In this document: positions 1-5,655 of the stretch, piece by piece
Numbering within the stretch: the stretch's first letter is position 1
How the letters are laid out: each line of letters starts with the position of its first letter
Source of the DNA: Holophagaceae bacterium
GTDB lineage: Bacteria > Acidobacteriota > Holophagae > Holophagales > Holophagaceae
Length of the DNA: 8,091 nt
Direction of reading: 5' to 3'
Assembly: GCA_003158505.1 (NCBI GenBank)
Contig: PMJK01000016.1
Coordinates: 13,684-21,774, forward strand
Translations under genes and position numbers: made by a program
Notes under the pieces: model-generated
The model's input: only the letters and a program-made list of their open reading frames with translations
What the model was told of the DNA's origin: nothing
Databases searched by the model: none

Positions 1-27
1 GGATCTGCTTTCAAAAGCAAAGATTCA

Positions 28-104
28 CCACGAAGACAGGAAGACAGGAAGAAAAGAAAAAATTTGTTCCCTTGCAGTTCTTCGTGGTCTTTCCGCCTTC
101 GTGG
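28..104. repeat. Inverted-repeat element built from CACGAAG-type units
   Basis: The left part (28-53) is a purine-rich series of GAAGACAG-like units starting with CCACGAAGA (28-36). The right part (79-104) carries the same motif in the opposite orientation: TCTTCGTGG at 79-87 is the exact reverse complement of 28-36, and CTTCGTGG occurs again at 97-104. Aligned as reverse complements, the two arms match over roughly 26 bp with a few substitutions, leaving an A/T-rich loop of about 25 nt. The element ends about 60 nt before the first gene, so it could lie in its leader or promoter region, or end the transcript of an unseen upstream gene. Its tandem-unit, opposed-arm design resembles the element at 2758-2973. 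A small TGCTTT/AAAGCA stem at 6-19 lies just upstream. No transposase is present; whether it is dispersed in the genome cannot be seen here. Confidence 0.6.
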
Positions 105-166
105 GGAAAGTAGTGTTTCTATTTTTTTAACGCAATTTGGTAAGAAGGTTTTGTCGGAGCGGAATC

Positions 167-174
167 AGGAGGGA
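167..174 (+). promoter_or_regulatory. Strong ribosome binding site fixing the GTG start at 178
   Basis: AGGAGGGA lies here, with the AGGAGG core (167-172) 5 nt upstream of GTG 178. This decides the start against the in-frame ATG at 64, which would add 38 residues encoded partly by the intergenic repeat and place the Rossmann strand well inside the protein. Confidence 0.8.
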
Positions 175-177
175 CCC

Positions 178-1062
178 GTGGACACGATCGGATTCATCGT
201 GCCGGGGACCATGGGCGAACCCATGGCGCTGAACCTTCAGAAGGCCGGGGGTCCGCTGGTCGTGTGGAACCGGAATCCGGTGAAAGCGGAGGCCCTGGTG
301 CAGGCGGGCGCCCTGCTCGCGGTCGGGCCCGCCGAGGTGTTCGCCCGATGCCGTGTGGTCCTCGCCATGCTGGTGGATGGGGTGGCCCTGGATCAGGTGC
401 TTGGCCGGGGCACACCTGCTTTCGCCGAGCGCGTGAGTGGCCGCCTCGTCGTGAGCCTGGCCACCCATTCGGCCGCCTATTCGAAAGGGCTGGAGGCCGC
501 GATCCGGGCGGCGGGGGGCCGCTACGCGGAAGCGCCGGTCTCCGGCTCGCGCAAGCCCGCGGAAGCCGGGCAACTGGTGGCCATGATGGCCGGGGACCCA
601 GCTGATCTGGAGCGCCTGCGCCCGCTCCTGGCGGCCATGTGCCGCCAGGTCGTCCCCTGCGGCGCTGTGCCCGGCGGCACGCTCATGAAGATCAGCACGG
701 CCCTCTTCAACATCGCCATGATCACCGCCCTGTCCGAGGCCATGAACTTCGCGGCCAGGCAGGGCCTGGACCTGGACCGGTTCAATGAGGTCCTGCTGGG
801 GAGCCCCATGGCCAGCGATGTGGCGCGGGTCAAGGCGCCGAAGATCGCCCGCCGAGACTTCGCGGCGCAGGCCTCGGTCCGGAATGTCCTGGACGTCAAC
901 CGGCTACTGGTCGAGGCTGCCCGGGCCTCCGGCATCCCCACCCCCCTGGCCGATGCCTGCCGGCGCGTCCACGAACAGGCCCTGGCCATGGGCTTTGGCG
1001 ACGAGGACATGATCGCCGTACTGAAGGCCTACGAGGTGTCTTCGCGGGAAGCCTTGCGCTGA
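178..1062 (+). CDS. NAD(P)-dependent beta-hydroxyacid dehydrogenase (3-hydroxyisobutyrate dehydrogenase family), divergent
   Basis: A 294-residue cytosolic oxidoreductase of normal family length, started at GTG 178 behind a strong Shine-Dalgarno. The N-terminal Rossmann domain begins IGFIVPGTMGEPMALNL (residues 4-20), and W30-N31-R32 follows the second strand; an Arg there usually suggests NADP preference. The substrate-binding signature AEAPVSGS has S122-G123, and the catalytic lysine is K171. The C-terminal helical domain runs from about residue 165 to the end. Family members reduce or oxidise small 3-hydroxyacids or semialdehydes (3-hydroxyisobutyrate, tartronate semialdehyde, glyoxylate/succinic semialdehyde); the substrate cannot be told from sequence. 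Several usually conserved positions are changed: the first Gly of GxGxxG is V8, the Asn four residues after the catalytic Lys is A175, and the usual C-terminal Lys-Asp pair reads R235-N236. It may therefore have altered chemistry. It stands alone, 172 nt from the next gene. Confidence 0.85.
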   Translation: MDTIGFIVPGTMGEPMALNLQKAGGPLVVWNRNPVKAEALVQAGALLAVGPAEVFARCRVVLAMLVDGVALDQVLGRGTPAFAERVSGRLVVSLATHSAAYSKGLEAAIRAAGGRYAEAPVSGSRKPAEAGQLVAMMAGDPADLERLRPLLAAMCRQVVPCGAVPGGTLMKISTALFNIAMITALSEAMNFAARQGLDLDRFNEVLLGSPMASDVARVKAPKIARRDFAAQASVRNVLDVNRLLVEAARASGIPTPLADACRRVHEQALAMGFGDEDMIAVLKAYEVSSREALR

Positions 1063-1098
1063 AAACGGCCGCTGGGATCAGGCGGCTGGCGGTGTGGG

Positions 1099-1136
1099 GC
1101 CGAGAAATCATCCTTGCCGTGGCATCCTTTCTCGGC
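1099..1136 (+). other. Hairpin in the spacer between the dehydrogenase and the acyltransferase gene
   Basis: GCCGAGAAA (1099-1107) pairs perfectly with TTTCTCGGC (1128-1136), and inside the 20-nt loop TGCC (1115-1118) can pair with GGCA (1121-1124). It lies 36 nt after the dehydrogenase stop and about 100 nt before the next start. No T-tract follows, so a classical intrinsic terminator is not supported; it may be a leader or transcript-end structure. I see no convincing promoter in the rest of the 1063-1234 spacer. Confidence 0.4.
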
Positions 1137-1222
1137 GAACCCCTCTTTCCATCTCCCGGCTCCCCCGAGTGCTTTTCTTTCGGGATTCCTCGGTCCAGCC
1201 GAAGTATTCCCTAACCCCACAT

Positions 1223-1228
1223 GAGGAA
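1223..1228 (+). promoter_or_regulatory. Ribosome binding site deciding the start at ATG 1235
   Basis: GAGGAA is followed by a 6-nt spacer and ATG 1235. This supports that start over the in-frame ATG at 1094, which would add 47 residues with no similarity to the family and would read through the hairpin at 1099-1136. Confidence 0.7.
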
Positions 1229-1234
1229 TGTCCC

Positions 1235-2701
1235 ATGTCCCCCTGGAACGACTTGACTCCTTCCAAACGCTGCGACTGGATCGACCAGCTGCGGGGCTGG
1301 GCCGTGATCGTGATGATCGAGGTGCACGCGGTCAACGTCTGGCTGCACGCCGGCCTCCGGCCGGACTGGCTGAACTACCTCAATGGCCTGGTGGCCCCCA
1401 GCTTCACCATGGCCGCGGGCTACAGCCTCGTGATCTCCACCTTCCGGACCGACAACACCCTGCGCCCCTTCTGGCCCGACACGGCCCGGCGCCTGGGCTT
1501 CATCCTGCTCTGCGCCTACGCCCTGCATGCCCCCGGTCTCACCGCCGCGGACTGGACGGTGCTGAACACCACGCAGAAGGCGCGGGAGCTGTTCAAGGTC
1601 GACGTGCTCCAGTGCATCGTCTTCTCCCTGCTGATCTTCCAGGGCCTGGCCCGGCTGGTCCGCAGCCCGAGGGTCTTCACCTTCCTCGCCCTGGTGATCG
1701 CGATCTTCGTGCCCCTGGTCTCGCCCCACCTCTGGGCCCACGGCGTGGCGGATGGCATGTGGCTGCCCATCCGCGGCCTGTTCAACGGGAATTCCGACCG
1801 GGGGTTGAATGCCCTGTTCCCGCTCTTCCCCTGGATCGCCTTCCCGGCCTTCGGCGCCTTCCTGGGCGGCCTCTACCGGCACCTGCGGGTGGAACCCGTC
1901 GAGGGCAAGGCCCGGTGGAGTGAACCCAAATTTCTCGTGGGATTGGCCGTGGTGGGTGCGGTGCTGCTGGCCTGGGGCACCTCCCACCAGCAGACCTGGC
2001 TCTGGGGCGGCCAGTGGCTCCAGGAGAACGGCATCTGGATGCTGCACAGCCCCACGGGCGCCTTCACCTATGGCGAACTGGGCGCCATCGCCAACACCAC
2101 CCTGCCCAGTGTGGCTGGCCGCGCGGGCTGGATCCTCCTGGGCGGGTCCCTCATGGGCGCCATCGAACTGGTGCGGCCCAAGGGGCACGGCGCCAATCCC
2201 GTCAAGGCCGCCAGCGCCGAGTCGCTGCTCCTCTACATGCTGCACCTCAACCTCATCTTCGGCGTGCTGCTGGCCCCGGCGGTCATCGCCGTCACGGGTC
2301 TGGGCTGGGGCAGCCTGGGCTGGACGGGTACGCTGCTCCTGACCGCCGCGATCATTGGGCTGAACCTCTGGGCTGGCGTGGCCTGGCAGGAGGTGCGACA
2401 GGCGCCGGAACGCATGCACTGGCTGCAGCACAAGGCCGTGGCCGCACTGGGCATATGGTTCGTGCTGGGGGGCTGGTGGACTTTCCGCCACTTCCTGCAG
2501 AGCCCCGAGCTGGCCAAGGAGCCCTACCACTTCCTGAACGCCGCCCGGATCCGCAAGGGCCTGCCGCCCACGCCCGATGGCCTCAGTCGCGATCCGGCGG
2601 AGTACTTCCGCGAGGCGGAGCGGAGGAAGATGCACCTCAGCGAGGGGGCCCGCGCCGACTTGACCCGGATGATCCTGGCGCGCGGGAAACTAAGACCTTG
2701 A
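1235..2701 (+). CDS. Polytopic membrane acyltransferase, HGSNAT-like (heparan-alpha-glucosaminide N-acetyltransferase catalytic domain family)
   Basis: A 488-residue integral membrane protein with about ten hydrophobic segments. The N-terminus carries R12-x-D14-W-I-D17-Q-L-R20-G21 leading into the first membrane helix, then H31, H38 and the stretch L52-VAPSFTMAAG: the layout of HGSNAT_cat/DUF1624 membrane acetyltransferases, which move an acetyl group across a membrane onto an amino sugar or other acceptor. Later family-like stretches are V124-LQCIVFSLL and F195-PLFPWIAFPAFGAFLGG (PWxxF-type). The last ~70 residues (about 420-488) are charged and probably soluble, an extension I do not recognise. 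Natural acceptors of bacterial members are mostly unknown; an envelope glycan is plausible. The GH113-like gene 1.7 kb downstream is the only other carbohydrate gene here. An alternative label is the broader acyltransferase-3/OpgC-like group. Family membership is fairly safe, substrate unknown. Confidence 0.7.
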   Translation: MSPWNDLTPSKRCDWIDQLRGWAVIVMIEVHAVNVWLHAGLRPDWLNYLNGLVAPSFTMAAGYSLVISTFRTDNTLRPFWPDTARRLGFILLCAYALHAPGLTAADWTVLNTTQKARELFKVDVLQCIVFSLLIFQGLARLVRSPRVFTFLALVIAIFVPLVSPHLWAHGVADGMWLPIRGLFNGNSDRGLNALFPLFPWIAFPAFGAFLGGLYRHLRVEPVEGKARWSEPKFLVGLAVVGAVLLAWGTSHQQTWLWGGQWLQENGIWMLHSPTGAFTYGELGAIANTTLPSVAGRAGWILLGGSLMGAIELVRPKGHGANPVKAASAESLLLYMLHLNLIFGVLLAPAVIAVTGLGWGSLGWTGTLLLTAAIIGLNLWAGVAWQEVRQAPERMHWLQHKAVAALGIWFVLGGWWTFRHFLQSPELAKEPYHFLNAARIRKGLPPTPDGLSRDPAEYFREAERRKMHLSEGARADLTRMILARGKLRP

Positions 2702-2757
2702 AGGGGGGTTTTCGGGTTCTTCTAAATTGCAGGTCCTATCGAGGGCATGGAGAAAAC

Positions 2758-2973
2758 AAAAAGCCCTTCCACCGATGAACACCGATCAAGCCTGAAGCGT
2801 CCGCTCCGAAGCGCGGGCTGTATCCCGGGCCCACGCAGTGATCGCCACCGGTTCACTCCGGGGGCTTTTGGTCGGTACCTGAGGGGCCGCGGCGCGTCTG
2901 GATCGAGTAAGGGCCCATCTTTATCGGTGTTCATCATTTAGTTCTCGGTGTTCATCGGTGTTCCGCTTTTTTT
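2758..2973. repeat. Inverted-repeat element of about 215 bp with ACCGATGAAC-type ends
   Basis: This element fills most of the 311-nt gene-free stretch 2702-3012. The left end has AAAAAGC (2758-2764) then ACCGATGAACACCGAT (2771-2786). The right end has the reverse complement: TCGGTGTTCATCGGT (2945-2959) matches 2771-2785 over 15 bp without mismatch, and GCTTTTT (2965-2971) mirrors the left AAAAAGC. An extra inverted copy, ATCGGTGTTCATC, lies at 2923-2935, and a degenerate direct copy, ACCGGATGAAC, at 2985-2995. The ~135-nt centre is GC-rich and has no convincing gene. In RNA the ends would form a long stem followed by T7 (2967-2973), so it could terminate the acyltransferase transcript, and the mirrored A-tract could do the same on the other strand. 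It carries no transposase. The design parallels the element at 28-104. Confidence 0.65.
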
Positions 2974-3012
2974 ATCCAGCCATCACCGGATGAACCTAAG
3001 ATGAATTGAACA

Positions 3013-4260
3013 ATGTCTGATTCCGGCGGCAGCGCCCTCCCAACCTGGTACCTGTTCGCCACCTTGGTGGTCCTGGCCTACCGTACCTCGATGGTGATCC
3101 TGCTGTCGGCCTTCCACGCCATACCCTCGCTCCAGCGGCGGCGCCTGCTGGAGGAGGAGACCCTCACCGATCCGCGGCTGGTCACCCTTCTGGTGCGGCC
3201 TCGGGCCCTGGGCATGGGGCTGGCGTTCCTGAACCAGCTCCTGCTGCTGGTGCTGGTGATCCTGCTCTGGCCCGCCCGCCAGGCCCTGCCGGGTGGCGCC
3301 TGGACCCTGGGCGCCCTGGGCCTGGTGAGTCTCTGGCTGCTGGATCTGTTCCTCCCTGCCCTGCTCGCCTCGCGGGAGCCTGCCCATTGGCTCGTCCGGC
3401 TCTTCCCCTTCTATGCGCCGGTCGAGGCGCTCCTGGGCTGTCTGGTCAACCCCTTGGCGCGCATGACCGACCGCCGGCACGCCGAAGAAAAGGCCAAGGA
3501 CGAGGACGATGAAGAGGCCACCGAAGAGGCCGTCAACGCCCTCCTGGAGGAAGGCGAGGCCGAGGGCATTCTCGAGGCCGAAGACCGGGAGCTCATCCGC
3601 AATGTGGTCACCTTCGGCGACACCGTGGTGCGGGAGGTGATGACGCCCCGCACCCGCATCGTGGCCTTGCCCCTGACCGCGACCATCCAGGAGGCCTGGG
3701 CGGCCTTCACTGCCAGCCGCCACTCCCGCCTGCCCGTGTACGAGGGCGGCATCGAACATGTCCGGGGCGTGCTGCTGTTGAAAGACCTCATGCAGCAGCC
3801 CTATGGGGCCCACCCCCCCCTGGCCACCCTGCTGAAGCCGCCCCACTTCGTGCCCGAGAGCAAGCCCGTGGCCGACCTGCTGCGGGACCTCCAGCGGGCC
3901 CGGACCCAGATGGCCCTGGTGGTGGACGAGTTCGGCGGCGTGTCGGGCCTGGTCACCCTGGAGGACCTGCTGGAGGAGGTCTTCGGTGAGATCCAGGACG
4001 AACACGAAGCCCCTGCTGGCCTCGTCGAACAGGCTCCCGGAGTGTGGCTCGTCTCGGGGCAGACTCACGTGGAAGACGTAGCCGAAGCCCTGGGCCTCGC
4101 CTGGGAGCGGGACGGCTTCGACACCCTGGCCGGTCTCGTCATGGCCCGCCTGGGCCGCGTGCCCAAGCCCCAGGAATCCGTCAGCGTCGAAGGCGCCCGC
4201 CTGACTGTGATGCGCATGGAAGGGACGCGGGTGGTGCAGGTCAGGGTGGAGCGGACATAG
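3013..4260 (+). CDS. CNNM/CorC (HlyC)-family membrane protein with CBS pair
   Basis: A 415-residue protein with the full domain order of the family. Residues ~12-147 form a four-helix membrane region (DUF21/CNNM-like). A highly acidic Glu-rich linker follows (~157-193), then a Bateman module of two CBS domains (~205-330) with V209-M-T-P-R213 and D305-E-F-G-G309-VSGLVTLEDLLEEVFG, then a C-terminal CorC_HlyC transporter-associated domain (~340-412). Homologues are implicated in Mg2+/Co2+ export or membrane-associated ion homeostasis, with CBS domains sensing adenine nucleotides; the old name haemolysin is misleading. The membrane domain is divergent: where relatives have ExxPK, this has D111-LFLP115-A. 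ATG 3013 follows an in-frame TGA at 3007 and has no good Shine-Dalgarno, so translation may be weak, or the preceding mini-frame ATG-AAT-TGA (3001-3009) may deliver ribosomes. A C8 run lies inside the gene at 3813-3820. Confidence 0.85.
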   Translation: MSDSGGSALPTWYLFATLVVLAYRTSMVILLSAFHAIPSLQRRRLLEEETLTDPRLVTLLVRPRALGMGLAFLNQLLLLVLVILLWPARQALPGGAWTLGALGLVSLWLLDLFLPALLASREPAHWLVRLFPFYAPVEALLGCLVNPLARMTDRRHAEEKAKDEDDEEATEEAVNALLEEGEAEGILEAEDRELIRNVVTFGDTVVREVMTPRTRIVALPLTATIQEAWAAFTASRHSRLPVYEGGIEHVRGVLLLKDLMQQPYGAHPPLATLLKPPHFVPESKPVADLLRDLQRARTQMALVVDEFGGVSGLVTLEDLLEEVFGEIQDEHEAPAGLVEQAPGVWLVSGQTHVEDVAEALGLAWERDGFDTLAGLVMARLGRVPKPQESVSVEGARLTVMRMEGTRVVQVRVERT

Positions 4261-4271
4261 ATCGAGACAGG

Positions 4272-4353
4272 CTCGCGGATCTGCGATCCGCGAGTTAGGA
4301 AAAGCAATGCTGTTTCTAACTCCAGGATTCAGCCGCTAGGCTGAATCCTGGAG
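4272..4353 (+). promoter_or_regulatory. Three abutting hairpins forming a structured leader before the GH113-like gene
   Basis: Three dyads follow one another without a spare base. Hairpin 1 (4272-4294): CTCGCGGATC, loop TGC, GATCCGCGAG, 10 bp perfect. Hairpin 2 (4295-4319): TTAGGAAAAGC, loop AAT, GCTGTTTCTAA, pairing with one G-T and one A-G mismatch. Hairpin 3 (4320-4353): CTCCAGGATTCAGCC, loop GCTA, GGCTGAATCCTGGAG, 15 bp perfect. They cover 82 of the 103 intergenic bases. The only Shine-Dalgarno-like sequence before ATG 4364 is GGAG at 4350-4353, which is the 3' foot of hairpin 3 and so would be sequestered. No T-tract follows any of them, which argues against simple intrinsic termination. 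It may be a translational control leader, a small structured RNA, an mRNA-stabilising 3' end of the upstream gene, or a palindromic repeat. Confidence 0.65.
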
Positions 4354-4363
4354 CACTCGCCCC

Positions 4364-5623
4364 ATGACCCGTCGCATCCTCGCCCTCCTGACCATCCTCG
4401 TCCTGCCCCTCACCCTGCGCTTCGTGGGGCGCCGGCAGCGGAAGGCCCTGGTGCCCCAGCCCCGGGGCATGGTGCTGGGGCTCTATGCGGGGGTACCGGA
4501 CTACGACTACCACGAGGAACTGGACCGCATCGCCGCCACCGGGGCCACCTGCGTGAGCCTCCAGGCCATCTACCGCATGGACACGGGCCACAGCAACGAG
4601 ATCCGCCGCCATCCCACCTCCAGCCCCACGGAAGCCAGTCTTCGCCGCACCTTCCAGCAGGCCAGGGTGCGCGGCCTGCGCATGATGTTCTTCCCCACCA
4701 TCAACCTGCGAGACGAGGCGGACAACGCGGACTGGTGGCGGGGCAACATCCGGCCCGACGACTGGGAGCTCTGGTGGCGGAACTACACGGCCTTCAACGT
4801 GCGGCTGGCCGCGCTGGCCCAGGAGGGCGGCGTGGAGTGGTACAGCCTGGGCACGGAGATGGCCTCCACCCACGCCTTTCCGGACCAGTGGCGGCGCCTG
4901 GCCGCGGCAGTGCGCCGGGTCTTCCAGGGCAAGCTGGTCTACAGCGTGAATTTCGACAGCCACGACAGCTTCACCTTCGGCGACTGCCTGGACGTCATCG
5001 GCATCAACACCTACGATCCGATAGCCAAATACGATGAATATCCCAGCGCGGATCAGATCCGCGATGCCTGGTGGTGGGTCGTCTACAAGGCCCGCACCCT
5101 CCAGGCCCGGTTCCATCGGCCCGTGATGATCACCGAAGTGGGCTACCCCTCCGTGGCCCATGCCCACGTGGGGCCCTGGGATTTCCGCACCGACAAGCCC
5201 TTCGATCTCGACCTCCAGAACTTCCTCCTCAAGGGCGCCTTCGGCGTGCTGCGGCACTGGAGCGACGGGGAGGCCGTGTTCTACTACCTCTACGGCGAGA
5301 ACCTGAATGAGAAACCCGTGGGCGGCCCCCAGGACCGCAGCTATGCCGTCTGGGGCAAACCCGCCGAGGCCACCCTGCGGCAGTACTTCCACGAACCCAT
5401 CTGGGAGGGGCACATCCCACCCAGGGCCGAGAACATCCACGAGGCCGTGGTGCAGTCCCTGGTGGCCTGGCACCGGAAGCTGCGGGACTACGAGGATGCG
5501 GAGCTGCCCCCCTGGGTGGTGGACTGGGAGGCCAGGAACCCCGGGGATGCCGCCGAGGCCCTGGCCATCATTATGAAAGAACCGCCCCCGAGCCACCGAA
5601 TTCCAAAAGGAGAGGAGCGCTAA
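4364..5623 (+). CDS. Membrane-anchored glycoside hydrolase, GH113-like TIM barrel
   Basis: A 419-residue protein with a basic N-terminus and hydrophobic segment (residues ~1-20, MTRRILALLTILVLPLTL). No clear signal-peptidase site follows, so it is probably a signal anchor holding the enzyme outside the cytoplasmic membrane. The rest looks like a clan GH-A (beta/alpha)8 barrel: GLYAGVPDYDY near the first strand, FFPTINLRDE, then Y160-S-L-G-T-E165 (acid/base Glu at the end of strand 4) and M255-I-T-E258-V-G-Y (nucleophile Glu at the end of strand 7). The GTE/TEVGY pair is typical of GH113 and relatives, whose characterised members are beta-mannanases; the true substrate here is unknown. About 60 C-terminal residues after the barrel are charged. 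Both catalytic Glu are present, so it should be active. Its start is preceded by a three-hairpin leader and a weak, sequestered GGAG. The response-regulator gene follows after 32 nt. Confidence 0.7.
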   Translation: MTRRILALLTILVLPLTLRFVGRRQRKALVPQPRGMVLGLYAGVPDYDYHEELDRIAATGATCVSLQAIYRMDTGHSNEIRRHPTSSPTEASLRRTFQQARVRGLRMMFFPTINLRDEADNADWWRGNIRPDDWELWWRNYTAFNVRLAALAQEGGVEWYSLGTEMASTHAFPDQWRRLAAAVRRVFQGKLVYSVNFDSHDSFTFGDCLDVIGINTYDPIAKYDEYPSADQIRDAWWWVVYKARTLQARFHRPVMITEVGYPSVAHAHVGPWDFRTDKPFDLDLQNFLLKGAFGVLRHWSDGEAVFYYLYGENLNEKPVGGPQDRSYAVWGKPAEATLRQYFHEPIWEGHIPPRAENIHEAVVQSLVAWHRKLRDYEDAELPPWVVDWEARNPGDAAEALAIIMKEPPPSHRIPKGEER

Positions 5624-5655
5624 GATTCAGCCGCAGGTATCCTCATCCCTAGCCT

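Noticed and set aside
28..104. CRISPR-like array from the GAAGACAG units
   Set aside because: Units are about 10 nt with no spacers, and the copies face in opposite directions; no cas genes.
64..177. N-terminal extension of the dehydrogenase from ATG 64
   Set aside because: It has no Shine-Dalgarno, is translated from the inverted-repeat element, and the strong AGGAGG before GTG 178 gives a family-length protein.
1211..2635. Long open frame on the - strand (474 codons) opposite the acyltransferase gene
   Set aside because: It mirrors the GC-rich third-position pattern of the + strand gene, its product is low-complexity (Gly/His/Gln/Glu rich) and resembles no family, and the + strand frame is clearly a membrane acyltransferase.
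2747..2941. Small + strand open frame (64 codons) in the 2702-3012 spacer, and a - strand one at 2722-2937
   Set aside because: Both run through the inverted repeat element, lack ribosome binding sites and show no protein-like composition.
2983..4068. Long open frame on the - strand (361 codons) opposite the CorC-type gene
   Set aside because: Low-complexity product; the + strand frame carries complete CBS and CorC domains.
4272..4294. Intrinsic terminator of the CorC-type gene
   Set aside because: The stem is strong but is followed by TTAGGAAAAGC rather than a T-tract, so classical termination is unsupported; kept instead as part of the three-hairpin leader.
4316..5596. Long open frame on the - strand (426 codons) opposite the GH113-like gene
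   Set aside because: Compositional shadow: Gly/His/Val-rich product without domain features, while the + strand frame has the two catalytic Glu motifs of a GH-A hydrolase.
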